Part shown: piece after piece, positions 1-6,190 of the stretch | Layout of the letters: each line of letters opens with the position of its first letter | Position numbering within the stretch: the stretch's first letter is position 1 | Source: JADJQU01 sp035490315 | Lineage (GTDB): Bacteria; Planctomycetota; UBA1135; GCA-002686595 | Length of the DNA stretch: 7,825 bases | Assembly: GCA_035490315.1 (NCBI GenBank) | Contig: DATHET010000277.1 | Location: 1-7,825 of the forward strand | Direction: 5' to 3' | Made by a program: the position numbers and the translations under genes | The notes under the pieces: model-generated | What the model was told of the DNA's origin: nothing | What the model saw: the letters and a program-made list of their open reading frames with translations, nothing else | Database searches by the model: none

Positions 1-529
1 GTTGACGTGCTGGCCGCCGGCGCCGCCCGCGCGTAGGGACACTGACTTCTCGCTGACAAGACACTTCGATGCTGGGGATCGAGAGGGCAGGGAGCTCACC
101 TTCGGCATCGACGCGCATCCAGGCTTCGTGGCGAATGCCGAACAGCTGCCCGAGCGCCTCTCGGGGCCTTTCCCGCCGTCCCAAACGGAAAGTTGTGAGC
201 GGACCGCGCGAGCGACCCGAAAACACGAAGGAAGAGATCGTCGAAGAGCGGGGCTATCGCAACGTAGTGCTCGAAGCGGAGCACGTGGCGGAGATCGACT
301 ACTGGCCAGTCAAGCCCGACGCGGATAGTCAGTGTGCCTGCCGCGCACGCAGGCAAGTCTGGAGCTGTGGCGCATGGAATTTCATCGCTTCCTGAACGTG
401 CTGATGCTGATTCCCTGTCAGGTCGTGAAGACTGCACGACGGGTGTGGCTGCGTGTGCTGACGTACAAACCGTGGGTGCGCGTCCCGATCGAGGGCATGG
501 AGTGGGCGCGGCGCCGAAAGTTCGCCTGA
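1..529 (+). pseudogene. Decayed IS1380-like transposase (C-terminal part, frameshifted and internally deleted)
   Basis: Three stretches in different frames read like consecutive parts of an IS1380-family DDE transposase. Bases about 35-155 (frame starting at base 2) give DTDFSLTRHFD, then LTFGIDAHPGF and NAEQLPE, resembling the family's GDTDFS...FGIDAMP...LPE block. Bases about 160-340 (frame starting at base 3) give RRPKRKVV, then RPENTKEEIVEERGYRN and EHVAEIDYWP, the next conserved block. Bases about 365-510, back in the first frame, give MEFHRFLNVLMLIPCQVVK and WLRVLTYKPWV, the family's C-terminal end, with a stop at 527-529. A frameshift therefore lies near 150-165. The segment expected between the second and third blocks (roughly 100 or more residues) is missing around 340-365. 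The start is outside the window. Such a protein would cut and paste its own insertion sequence, but this copy cannot work. Family assignment comes from remembered motifs, not a search; terminal inverted repeats were not identified. Confidence 0.75.
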
Positions 530-746
530 CCGCCCGTGTTTTCTGACGCTCGATCAGGCTTCACGAATGGAGTCTGTCTACAGGACTCGGTCGATCCTGT
601 CTCGAGGCAATTCACACGCCGTCGCCACGACAGAATCGAGCCGCGAAGGCGCAAAGTACCGCCATCGCGCTCGCGGATAAGAAACTCCGGGCGTCGAACG
701 GCCTCAAAGGCGCTCGACGATGTGCAGCAACCAGGCAACGACGGGG
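530..746. other. Gene-free spacer between transposase remnant and carboxylase operon end
   Basis: No reading frame here looks like a protein: the open frames on both strands are rich in Arg and Ser and show no recognisable motif. The stretch holds a short inverted repeat at 580-600 and a weak one (GCCTGA at 524-529 with TCAGGC at 554-559). The right end of the decayed insertion sequence probably lies somewhere in the first part of this spacer, but no terminal repeat or target duplication could be fixed. Confidence 0.5.
580..600. repeat. Short perfect inverted repeat (6-bp arms)
   Basis: ACAGGA (580-585) and TCCTGT (595-600) are exact reverse complements separated by 9 bases. No T-run follows on either strand, so it does not look like a standard intrinsic terminator. 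It lies about 50 bases past the end of the transposase remnant and could belong to the old element end, or be chance. Confidence 0.3.
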
Positions 747-779
747 TTACGCTTGTCTTAGGACCAGAAGCGTGACCCC
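743..779. terminator. Candidate transcript-end hairpin after the carboxylase operon
   Basis: The arms GGGGTTACGCTT (743-754) and AAGCGTGACCCC (768-779) are complementary at 11 of 12 positions around a 13-base loop. Read as plus-strand RNA the odd pair is a G-U wobble; read as minus-strand RNA it is an A-C mismatch. The hairpin sits about 110 bases past the pccB stop, where the leftward operon should end. No U-run follows on either strand, so termination by this hairpin alone is uncertain; it could also be an RNA-stabilising structure. It overlaps the stop codon of the small ORF at 747-872. Confidence 0.4.
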
Positions 780-872
780 AGCTCCCAATGCCGCTCCAAA
801 CAGCGCAGCCCCTGCACTGGTCGCGGAGAACGGATCTGCCGGTAGGGACTCGAGATCTCGCAGGCTGAACAT
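747..872 (-). CDS. Possible 41-residue single-pass membrane peptide
   Basis: The ATG at 872-870 opens 41 codons ending in TAA at 749-747. The product starts MFSLRDLESLPADPFS, followed by a hydrophobic Ala/Gly/Leu-rich segment (residues about 19-38) and a basic RQA end, giving one predicted transmembrane helix. It begins 15 bases after the pccB stop on the same strand, with a weak purine-rich GTGAGA a few bases upstream, so it could be the last gene of the operon. The layout (short polar N-terminus, LPADPF, helix, Arg) loosely recalls C-terminal sorting tails or tiny membrane subunits such as those of sodium-pumping decarboxylases, but no family can be claimed. Against it: short length, CTA and AGA codons that are uncommon in GC-rich DNA, and a hairpin covering the stop. 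Function unknown. Confidence 0.35.
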   Translation of the reverse strand: MFSLRDLESLPADPFSATSAGAALFGAALGAGVTLLVLRQA

Positions 873-887
873 GCGCAGTCTCACTAA

Positions 888-2438
888 CTAGAGCGGGATG
901 TTCCCGTGTTTGCGCACGGGGCGTTCCTCGTGCTTCGTCTTGAGGAGCTCCAGGGCGCGGATCAGCAGCGGTCTCGTGCGCGAGGCCTCGACCACGTCGT
1001 CGATGAAGCCGCGCGCGGCGGCCTTGTAGGGGTTGTTGAAGGTCGCTTCGTATTCGGCGGCCTTCTGAGCTTCCATCGCCTTGGGATCGCTGGCCTTGTC
1101 GATTTCGCGGCGGTGGATGATCTTCGCGGCGCCGGCGGCTCCCATGACGGCGATCATCGCGCCGGGCCAGGCGAGGTTGACGTCGGCGCGGACGTGCTTC
1201 GAGCCCATCACGTCGTAAGCGCCGCCGTAAGCCTTGCGCGTGATCACGGTCAGCTTGGGCACCGTGGCTTCCGCGTAGGCATAGAGCAGCTTCGCTCCAT
1301 GCCGAATGATCCCGCCGTATTCCTGGGCCGTTCCCGGCAGGAAACCGGGCACATCCTCGAACGTGACGATCGGGATGTTGAACGCGTCGCAGAAGCGGAT
1401 GAAGCGCGCGGCCTTGATCGACGCGTCGATGTCGAGGCAACCCGCTAGCACCGCCGGTTGATTGGCGACCACGCCCACGACGCGACCACCGAGTCGCGCG
1501 AAGCCGATCAACATGTTGCGCGCCCAGTCGGCCTGGACCTCGAGCCACGAGCCCGCGTCGATCACGCGCTGGATCACCAGGTTCATGTCGTAGGGCTTCA
1601 TCGGATCGTCGGGCACGATCGTCTCGAGCTCGATGTCGCAGCGATCGTGCGGATCGTCGGCCGGAATGAACGGCGCGTCCTCGGCGTTGTTCAGCGGCAG
1701 ATAGCTGAACAGCTTGCGCAGGAGCGCCATGCAGCTCTTTCCGTCATTGCTGCGGAAGTGTGCGCAGCCCGAGCGCGCCGCATGAACTTCGCTGCCACCG
1801 AGCTCCTCGCTGGTGACTTCCTCGTGGGTCACCGTCTTGACCACGTCGGGCCCGGTGATGTGCATGTACGAGGTGTGATCGACCATGCACACGAAGTCCG
1901 TGATCGCCGGCGAGTACACCGCGCCGCCCGCGCATGGCCCCATGATCGCGCTGATCTGCGGGATCACACCCGATGCACGCGTGTTGCGCCAGAAGATCTC
2001 CGCGTAGCCGCCGAGCGAGCTCACACCCTCCTGGATGCGCGCGCCGCCGGAGTCGTTGAGCCCGATCACGGGCACGCCGACCTTCAGCGCTTGGTCCATG
2101 ATCTTGCAGATCTTCTCGGCCTGCGTTTCGGAAAGTGAGCCGCCGAACACGGTGAAGTCCTGGCTGTAGACGTAGACCGGCCGGCCCTCGATCAATCCAT
2201 GCCCGGTGACGACGCCGTCGCCGAGGATCAATTGATTCTGCATGTCGAAATCGGTGCAGCGGTGGGTGACGAAACGATCGAGCTCGATGAAGGAGCCCTC
2301 GTCGAGCAGGAGATCGATTCGCTCGCGCGCCGTGAGCTTGCCCTTCTTGTGCTGCTGAGCGATACGCTCCGGCCCGCCGCCGAGCAACGTCATTTCGCGC
2401 ATGCGCCGCAGGCGCTCGAGAGGTGTTTCTTGAGTCAT
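888..2438 (-). CDS. pccB: Propionyl-CoA/acyl-CoA carboxylase, carboxyltransferase (beta) subunit
   Basis: This cytosolic subunit moves the carboxyl group from carboxybiotin to an acyl-CoA, most likely making (S)-methylmalonyl-CoA from propionyl-CoA. At 516 residues it has the usual family length and both crotonase-fold halves. The N-half holds LTARERIDLLLDEGSF (35-50), NDSGGARIQEG (128-138) and GPCAGGAVYSPA (167-178); SGGAR and CAGGA are the oxyanion-hole and CoA-binding loops. The C-half holds EDVPGFLPGTAQEYGGIIRH (361-380) and RKAYGGAYDVMG (401-412). Asp409 matches the Asp that favours propionyl-CoA in Streptomyces PccB, where acetyl-preferring enzymes carry Ile. The ATG at 2438-2436 precedes a typical N-terminus (MTQETPLERLRRMREM). 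It lies 36 bases after the amidohydrolase stop, with no strong Shine-Dalgarno. No biotin carboxylase or biotin carrier gene is in the window. The alternative is the alpha subunit of a methylmalonyl-CoA decarboxylase (mmdA), which is homologous; no other pump subunits are seen. Confidence 0.93.
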   Translation of the reverse strand: MTQETPLERLRRMREMTLLGGGPERIAQQHKKGKLTARERIDLLLDEGSFIELDRFVTHRCTDFDMQNQLILGDGVVTGHGLIEGRPVYVYSQDFTVFGGSLSETQAEKICKIMDQALKVGVPVIGLNDSGGARIQEGVSSLGGYAEIFWRNTRASGVIPQISAIMGPCAGGAVYSPAITDFVCMVDHTSYMHITGPDVVKTVTHEEVTSEELGGSEVHAARSGCAHFRSNDGKSCMALLRKLFSYLPLNNAEDAPFIPADDPHDRCDIELETIVPDDPMKPYDMNLVIQRVIDAGSWLEVQADWARNMLIGFARLGGRVVGVVANQPAVLAGCLDIDASIKAARFIRFCDAFNIPIVTFEDVPGFLPGTAQEYGGIIRHGAKLLYAYAEATVPKLTVITRKAYGGAYDVMGSKHVRADVNLAWPGAMIAVMGAAGAAKIIHRREIDKASDPKAMEAQKAAEYEATFNNPYKAAARGFIDDVVEASRTRPLLIRALELLKTKHEERPVRKHGNIPL

Positions 2439-2474
2439 CGTGATTGCATTCGTGGAACGAAGGGGTCGGAGCTT

Positions 2475-3815
2475 TCAGCGCACCTGCTTACCGTGGTGCA
2501 TGACGAAGGATATTTTCTCGAGGAGCTTGACGTCCTCGAGTGGATTGCCGGGAACCGCGACGATGTCGGCGAGCATGCCGGGTGCGAGCTCGCCGCGATC
2601 TTTCACGCCGCACAAGTCGGCCGCGTTGATCGTCGCGGTGCGGATCGCGTCGAGAGGGCTCATGCCGCATTCGACGTACACGGCGAACTCGCGCGCGTTG
2701 ACGCCGTGCGGGATCACGGCGGCGTCCGTGCCGAAGGCGATCTTGACGCCGGCGGCCATCGCGGCGGTCAGGTTCTTGCGCGCGAGGGGCAGGATGCTCT
2801 CGGCCTTCGAGCGCAGCTTCGGCGGCAGATTCTCGAGGTCGATGCCGGTAGCGAGGTAGCTGGTCGGCACGAGGTAGGTTCCTCGCTTCTTCATCTCGGC
2901 GATGCAGGCTTCGTCGATCATCGAGCCGTGCTCGATCGAGGCCACGCCGGCCTTGACCGCGGCGAGGATGCCCTTGGCGCCGTGGGCGTGGGCGCAGACT
3001 TTCACGCCGTGACGCGTGGCTTCGTCGACGACCGCGGCGAGCTCCTCGTCGGAAAGCTGCTGCGCGCCGACGGAGTCCTCGAAGGAGAGGACTCCGGCGG
3101 TCGCGATGCACTTGATCACTTTCGCGCCGTATTTCAATTGCGCGCGCACGGCCTTCCGGCATTCGTCTGGGCCGTCGGCGATGCCTTGCTCGGGTCCGCG
3201 CAGCAGAAGTCCAGGCCGGAACCCGGTCTCGTCCGCGTGACCGCCGGTGATGCCGATCGAATAGCCCGCGGGAATGATCCACGGCCCTTCGATCTCACCG
3301 CGCTCGACAGCGTTCATCAAGGCCACGTCGACGTAATCGCTGCAACCGACGTTGCGCACGGTCGTGAAGCCGGCGTCGAGAGTCTTCTTCGCGTTCGCGA
3401 CTGTGTGCATCGCGTCGTCGACCGCGCTCTCGTGCACAACGCGATTGACGAAGTCGCCTTCGAGCGAACCGGAGAGGTGCACGTGACAGTCGATCAAGCC
3501 CGGGAGAAGCGTCGAGTCGCCGAGTTCGATGACGCGAATGTCGCCGGGGATTTCGTGCTCGATCGACGTGATCTTGCCGTCCTCGACCAGGATCCATGGA
3601 TCGTCGACCATGACTCCGGACCGCACGTCGAGCATGCGCATCGCATGGATGGCCTGTTTGCTTCGGTTCGCGCGCGAGCGTTCGCCGACAGCTCTCCACG
3701 CCTCGACATCGATTTCGCCTGGACCGCACGCGAACATTGCGTTCGCCTCCTTCTCTTGAATGGAAGGAGCGGCCGAGCAGGCCGCGAGCATCATCAATGC
3801 GATCGATCGGATCAT
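2475..3815 (-). CDS. Amidohydrolase, prolidase/imidazolonepropionase-like, probable lipoprotein
   Basis: This is a metal-dependent hydrolase of the amidohydrolase superfamily, probably cleaving a C-N bond in a dipeptide or cyclic amide; the substrate cannot be read from sequence. From the ATG at 3815 it has 446 residues. Visible ligands are His121 and His123 (GLIDCHVHL), Lys235 (AKVIKCIAT, the likely carboxylated lysine), His276 (CAHAHG), His296 (SIEHGS) and Asp364 (FGTDAA): a complete binuclear site of the Cc2672/Sgx9260 prolidase-like type. The C-terminus returns to the small beta-sandwich (LAPGMLADIVAVPGNPL). The N-terminus MIRSIALMMLAAC carries a lipobox-like LAAC at 10-13, suggesting a lipoprotein exported and anchored at Cys13. 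The signal is unusually short; a GTG at 3866 would lengthen it by 17 residues but overlap the epimerase gene by 44 bases. The chosen ATG is 7 bases after the epimerase stop. An exported hydrolase inside a CoA-ester operon is unexpected; it may feed amino acids that degrade to propionyl-CoA (inference). Confidence 0.88.
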   Translation of the reverse strand: MIRSIALMMLAACSAAPSIQEKEANAMFACGPGEIDVEAWRAVGERSRANRSKQAIHAMRMLDVRSGVMVDDPWILVEDGKITSIEHEIPGDIRVIELGDSTLLPGLIDCHVHLSGSLEGDFVNRVVHESAVDDAMHTVANAKKTLDAGFTTVRNVGCSDYVDVALMNAVERGEIEGPWIIPAGYSIGITGGHADETGFRPGLLLRGPEQGIADGPDECRKAVRAQLKYGAKVIKCIATAGVLSFEDSVGAQQLSDEELAAVVDEATRHGVKVCAHAHGAKGILAAVKAGVASIEHGSMIDEACIAEMKKRGTYLVPTSYLATGIDLENLPPKLRSKAESILPLARKNLTAAMAAGVKIAFGTDAAVIPHGVNAREFAVYVECGMSPLDAIRTATINAADLCGVKDRGELAPGMLADIVAVPGNPLEDVKLLEKISFVMHHGKQVR

Positions 3816-3822
3816 GCCTGTC

Positions 3823-4254
3823 TCAATGAGCCTTCGGCTCTTCCACGAGTTCGCTGAGCACGCCACCGGTCGCCGAGGGATGCACGAAGGCGATGCGGCA
3901 ATGGTGCGCGCCTGGGCGCGGCGCTTCGTCGATCATGCGCAGCCCCGCGGCTTTGCATGCGGCGATCGCGCGCTCGATGTTCTCGACCTTGTACGCGAGA
4001 TGGTGCAGACCGGGGCCACGCTTCTTCAGGAAGCCCATGACCGGGGAATCCTCGCTCGCCGGCTCGACCAGCTCGAGGCGCTGCGCGCCGGCGTGGACGA
4101 CGAGCACGCGCACTTTCTGATCGGGCACGAACTCGACTTCTCCGCCGCGCATCCCCAGCGCGCCTTCGTAGACCGCCCGCGTCTTCTCGATCGACTCGAC
4201 CACGATCGCAACATGGTGCAGACCGCTGACGATGCCTTGCAGCGCGGAACTCAC
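3823..4254 (-). CDS. mce: Methylmalonyl-CoA epimerase
   Basis: This cytosolic enzyme interconverts (S)- and (R)-methylmalonyl-CoA, linking the carboxylase product to the mutase substrate. The 143-residue protein has the family length and two glyoxalase/VOC modules. Module 1 starts GLHHVAIVVESIEKTRAVYE (11-30), and module 2 starts GLHHLAYKVENIERAIAACK (82-101). Metal ligands by position are His14, Glu61 (LELVEP, where the Propionibacterium enzyme has Gln), His85 and Glu135 (GVLSELVEEP). The sequence RPGAHHCRIAFVHPSATGGV (113-132) is typical of the family. The start is a GTG whose bases overlap the mutase stop (GTGA, 4254-4251), backed by a clear GGAGG 4 bases upstream; the next Met is residue 35, inside the fold, so the GTG is well supported. 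The overlap points to translational coupling with the mutase. Other VOC enzymes look similar, but the motifs and neighbours make the assignment strong. Confidence 0.94.
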   Translation of the reverse strand: MSSALQGIVSGLHHVAIVVESIEKTRAVYEGALGMRGGEVEFVPDQKVRVLVVHAGAQRLELVEPASEDSPVMGFLKKRGPGLHHLAYKVENIERAIAACKAAGLRMIDEAPRPGAHHCRIAFVHPSATGGVLSELVEEPKAH

Positions 4255-5909
4255 AAGACCTCCGGCGGTTTGTACGACCCGAAACGCTTTTCCAGCACGC
4301 TGCAGACTTCACCGATCGTCGCGTAGCACTCGACGGCGGCCAGAATCGGCGTGCAAAGATTCGCCGAGCCGCGCGCCGCCTCGTCGACAGCCGCCAGCGC
4401 AGCCTCGACCCGCCGGCCATCGCGTTCGCGCCGCACGCGCTCGAGATCCCCGAGCACCTCCCCGCGCGCGAGCGGATCAGGACGGAAGATCTTCGCCGGC
4501 GGCTCGGGCGTCACGTACTCGTTGACCCCGACGATCACGCGTTGCTTCTTCTCGACGTCGCGCTGCCACTGCATCGCCGAGCGGTGGATCTCGCGCTGGA
4601 CGAAGCCGCTCTCGATGGCCTCGACCGCGCCGCCGTGCTCGTCGACCCGCGCCATCAACGCGATAGCCTGGGCCTCGAGCTCGTCGGTCAAGGCCTCGAC
4701 ATACGGCGAGCCTCCGAGCGGATCGATCACGTCCGCGACGCCAGACTCCTGGGCCAGGATCTGCTGCGTCCGCAGCGCAATTCGCGCCGAAGCCTCGCTC
4801 GGAAGACCGAGCGCCTCGTCGCGCGAATTCGTGTGCAGCGACTGGGTCCCGCCGAGCACCGCCGCCATGGCCTGGACCGCGACGCGCACCACGTTGTTGT
4901 CCGCCTGCTGACTGGTCAGCATCGAGCCCGCGGTCTGCGTGTGGAAACGCAGCATCCAGCTCTCCGGATCCTTCGCGCCGAATTCGTCGCGCATGATCCG
5001 CGCCCACATCCGGCGCGCCGCGCGGAACTTCGCGACTTCCTCGAACAAGTGGTTGTGCGCGTTGAAGAAAAACGAAAGCCGCGGCGCGAATTCATCGACG
5101 GCGAGGCCGGCCTCGAGCGCCGCGCGCACGTAGGCTCGGCCGTTGCCCAGCGTGAACGCGAGCTCCTGCACGGCCGTCGAGCCCGCCTCGCGCATGTGGT
5201 AGCCCGAGATCGAGATCGTGTTCCAGCTCGGGCAGGCCTGCTTGCAGAAGGCCATCAGATCGGTCGTCAGGCGCATCGAAGGCACGACCGGAAATCGGTA
5301 ATTCCCGCGCGCCGCGTACTCCTTGAGGATGTCGTTCTGGACCGTGCCGCGGATCTTCTCCGGCGCGACTCCCTGGCGGCGGCACAGGGCGACGTACATC
5401 GCGAGCAGCACGCAGGCCGTCGCGTTGATCGTCATCGACGTGGTGACTTCGCCGAGCGGGATCTTGTCGAACAGGCGCTCGAGATCCGCGAGCGAATTGA
5501 CCGGGACGCCGACCAGGCCGACTTCCGGCGCCGCGAGCGGGTGATCGGAGTCGTATCCGATCTGGGTCGGCAGGTCGAAGGCCGTGGACAAGCCCGTCTG
5601 GCCTCCGGCGAGCAGCATGCGGAAGCGCTCGTTGGTCGCGCGCGCGCTCGAGAAGCCCGCGTACTGGCGCATGGTCCACAGGCGGCCGCGGTACATCGTC
5701 GGGCGGATGCCGCGCGTGTAGGGGAAGACCCCGGGGTAGCCGCCGTCGCGCGCTCCGCCGTAGAGCGGCTCCTGCACCAGGCCCGACGGGGTCGCGAACT
5801 CCGGCCGCCGTTCCGGATTCTTCGAACGCGCCCTGGCCCAGACCCCGCTGCGCCAACCCGCGAGGTCGGCGTTCTGGTTGGGAGTGGGATCGGCGCGGGT
5901 TTCGTCCAT
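4251..5909 (-). CDS. mcmA1: Methylmalonyl-CoA mutase, large (catalytic) subunit without B12-binding domain
   Basis: This is the TIM-barrel catalytic chain of an adenosylcobalamin-dependent acyl-CoA mutase, most likely converting (R)-methylmalonyl-CoA to succinyl-CoA in the cytosol. Its 552 residues match stand-alone large subunits; the C-terminal B12-binding domain with DxHxxG is absent, so it needs a separate small subunit not found here. Conserved parts are RPTMYRGRLWTMRQYAGFSS (69-88), GLSTAFDLPTQIGYDSDHP (106-124), GTVQNDILKEY (188-198), PSMRLTTDL (210-218), SISGYHMREAG (233-243), FFFNAHNHLFEEVAKFRAAR (280-299), and FHTQTAGSMLTSQQADNNV (322-340). Tyr83 and Arg213 align with Tyr89 and Arg207 of the Propionibacterium enzyme, which bind the methylmalonyl carboxylate; isobutyryl-CoA mutases have Phe and Gln and 2-hydroxyisobutyryl-CoA mutases Ile and Gln at these places, so methylmalonyl-CoA is the favoured substrate. 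His238 matches the catalytic His of SGYHM. The ATG at 5909 follows a purine stretch (GGGGGGAAG). It is the first gene of the operon and overlaps the epimerase start by 4 bases. Confidence 0.96.
   Translation of the reverse strand: MDETRADPTPNQNADLAGWRSGVWARARSKNPERRPEFATPSGLVQEPLYGGARDGGYPGVFPYTRGIRPTMYRGRLWTMRQYAGFSSARATNERFRMLLAGGQTGLSTAFDLPTQIGYDSDHPLAAPEVGLVGVPVNSLADLERLFDKIPLGEVTTSMTINATACVLLAMYVALCRRQGVAPEKIRGTVQNDILKEYAARGNYRFPVVPSMRLTTDLMAFCKQACPSWNTISISGYHMREAGSTAVQELAFTLGNGRAYVRAALEAGLAVDEFAPRLSFFFNAHNHLFEEVAKFRAARRMWARIMRDEFGAKDPESWMLRFHTQTAGSMLTSQQADNNVVRVAVQAMAAVLGGTQSLHTNSRDEALGLPSEASARIALRTQQILAQESGVADVIDPLGGSPYVEALTDELEAQAIALMARVDEHGGAVEAIESGFVQREIHRSAMQWQRDVEKKQRVIVGVNEYVTPEPPAKIFRPDPLARGEVLGDLERVRRERDGRRVEAALAAVDEAARGSANLCTPILAAVECYATIGEVCSVLEKRFGSYKPPEVL
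4259..4263 (-). promoter_or_regulatory. Shine-Dalgarno site for the epimerase GTG start
   Basis: The minus strand reads GGAGG here, followed by TCTT and then the GTG start. This is the best ribosome-binding site in the window. It lies inside the last codons of the mutase gene, fixes the non-ATG start of the epimerase, and supports coupled translation of the two. Confidence 0.75.
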
Positions 5910-5983
5910 GGCTTCCCCCCTGCGCTACCGCCGGGCGGATCGCGCGGTGCCAGGGGCAAGCCCGGGCCATGGGGGGGCCGAGC

Positions 5984-6013
5984 ATTCTATTAATGGAGGG
6001 GCGGGCCGCGCAA
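5984..6013 (-). promoter_or_regulatory. Candidate sigma70-type promoter of the methylmalonyl-CoA operon
   Basis: On the minus strand, TTGCGC (6013-6008) and TAGAAT (5989-5984) are separated by 18 bases. The -10 matches TATAAT at 5 of 6 positions and sits in the only AT-rich patch of a very GC-rich intergenic region; the -35 matches TTGACA at only 3 of 6. Transcription would begin near 5977, giving a leader of about 70 bases before the mutase ATG. The leader includes a run of seven C (minus strand, 5977-5971). Confidence 0.45.
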
Positions 6014-6092
6014 TGCGGGTGCGGGGGCTGGGATCGCGCTCTGGCCTGCTGTCGAACGCGGTGGTCAGCGCGCGAGCGAATCCCGGAGTCGT

Positions 6093-6114
6093 GGGAATCC
6101 GCGCTGATTCCCAT
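6093..6114. repeat. 8-bp perfect inverted repeat, overlapping the longer hairpin
   Basis: TGGGAATC (6093-6100) and GATTCCCA (6107-6114) are exact reverse complements around a 6-base spacer. Its right arm shares bases 6107-6111 with the left arm of the 12-bp repeat at 6100-6145, so an RNA could form one hairpin or the other but not both. It could equally be a dimeric regulator's operator. It lies in the divergent region, about 77 bases before the ATG at 6191. Confidence 0.5.
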
Positions 6115-6145
6115 TGCCGCGCAAGGACTTCTGAATCAGCGCGGC
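6100..6145. repeat. 12-bp perfect inverted repeat in the divergent intergenic region
   Basis: CCGCGCTGATTC (6100-6111) and GAATCAGCGCGG (6134-6145) are exact reverse complements separated by 22 bases. The spacer itself contains TTGC (6115-6118) and GCAA (6122-6125). No T-run follows on either strand, so a simple intrinsic terminator is unlikely. Position, about 45 bases upstream of the plus-strand gene, suits a leader structure or an operator for one or both divergent units. What binds it, if anything, cannot be told. Confidence 0.55.
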
Positions 6146-6190
6146 TCGGCGTCGTAGCATGCCGCTGCCGGGCTCTGCCCAGCTCGCCCC

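Noticed and set aside
2..7. TTGACG hexamer at the window edge as a -35 element
   Set aside because: It lies inside the transposase remnant with no suitable -10 at 16-18 bases and no intact gene downstream.
524..559. Inverted repeat GCCTGA/TCAGGC flanking the transposase stop, as a possible IS end
   Set aside because: Only 6-bp arms with a 24-base gap, and no matching left end or target duplication can be seen.
536..775. 79-codon plus-strand open frame in the spacer
   Set aside because: No hydrophobic core, motif or Shine-Dalgarno; Arg/Ser-rich composition matches chance reading.
418..1548. 376-codon minus-strand frame overlapping the 3' part of pccB and the spacer
   Set aside because: It is an out-of-frame reading of pccB extended through gene-free DNA; the product is Arg-rich without motifs.
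906..2138. Two plus-strand open frames (906-1448 and 1458-2138)
   Set aside because: Both are antisense to pccB, with biased composition and no motifs.
2199..3857. 552-codon open frame on the plus strand, opposite the amidohydrolase and the start of pccB
   Set aside because: It is the antisense of two clearly conserved genes. The product is dominated by Asp, Arg, His, Val and Ala with no motif, which is usual for antisense frames in GC-rich DNA.
3815..3866. Longer GTG start for the amidohydrolase (17 extra residues)
   Set aside because: It would overlap the epimerase gene by 44 bases and the added residues look random; the ATG at 3815 gives an immediate signal-like N-terminus. Kept only as an alternative because the shorter signal is unusually short.
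4542..5993. 483-codon open frame on the plus strand, opposite the mutase
   Set aside because: It is antisense to a strongly conserved enzyme, is very rich in Arg/His/Asp, and shows no recognisable domain.
6133..6161. Possible plus-strand promoter with TAGCAT at 6156-6161
   Set aside because: The upstream hexamer at the right distance (TGAATC) matches TTGACA at only two positions, so it is not distinguishable from background.
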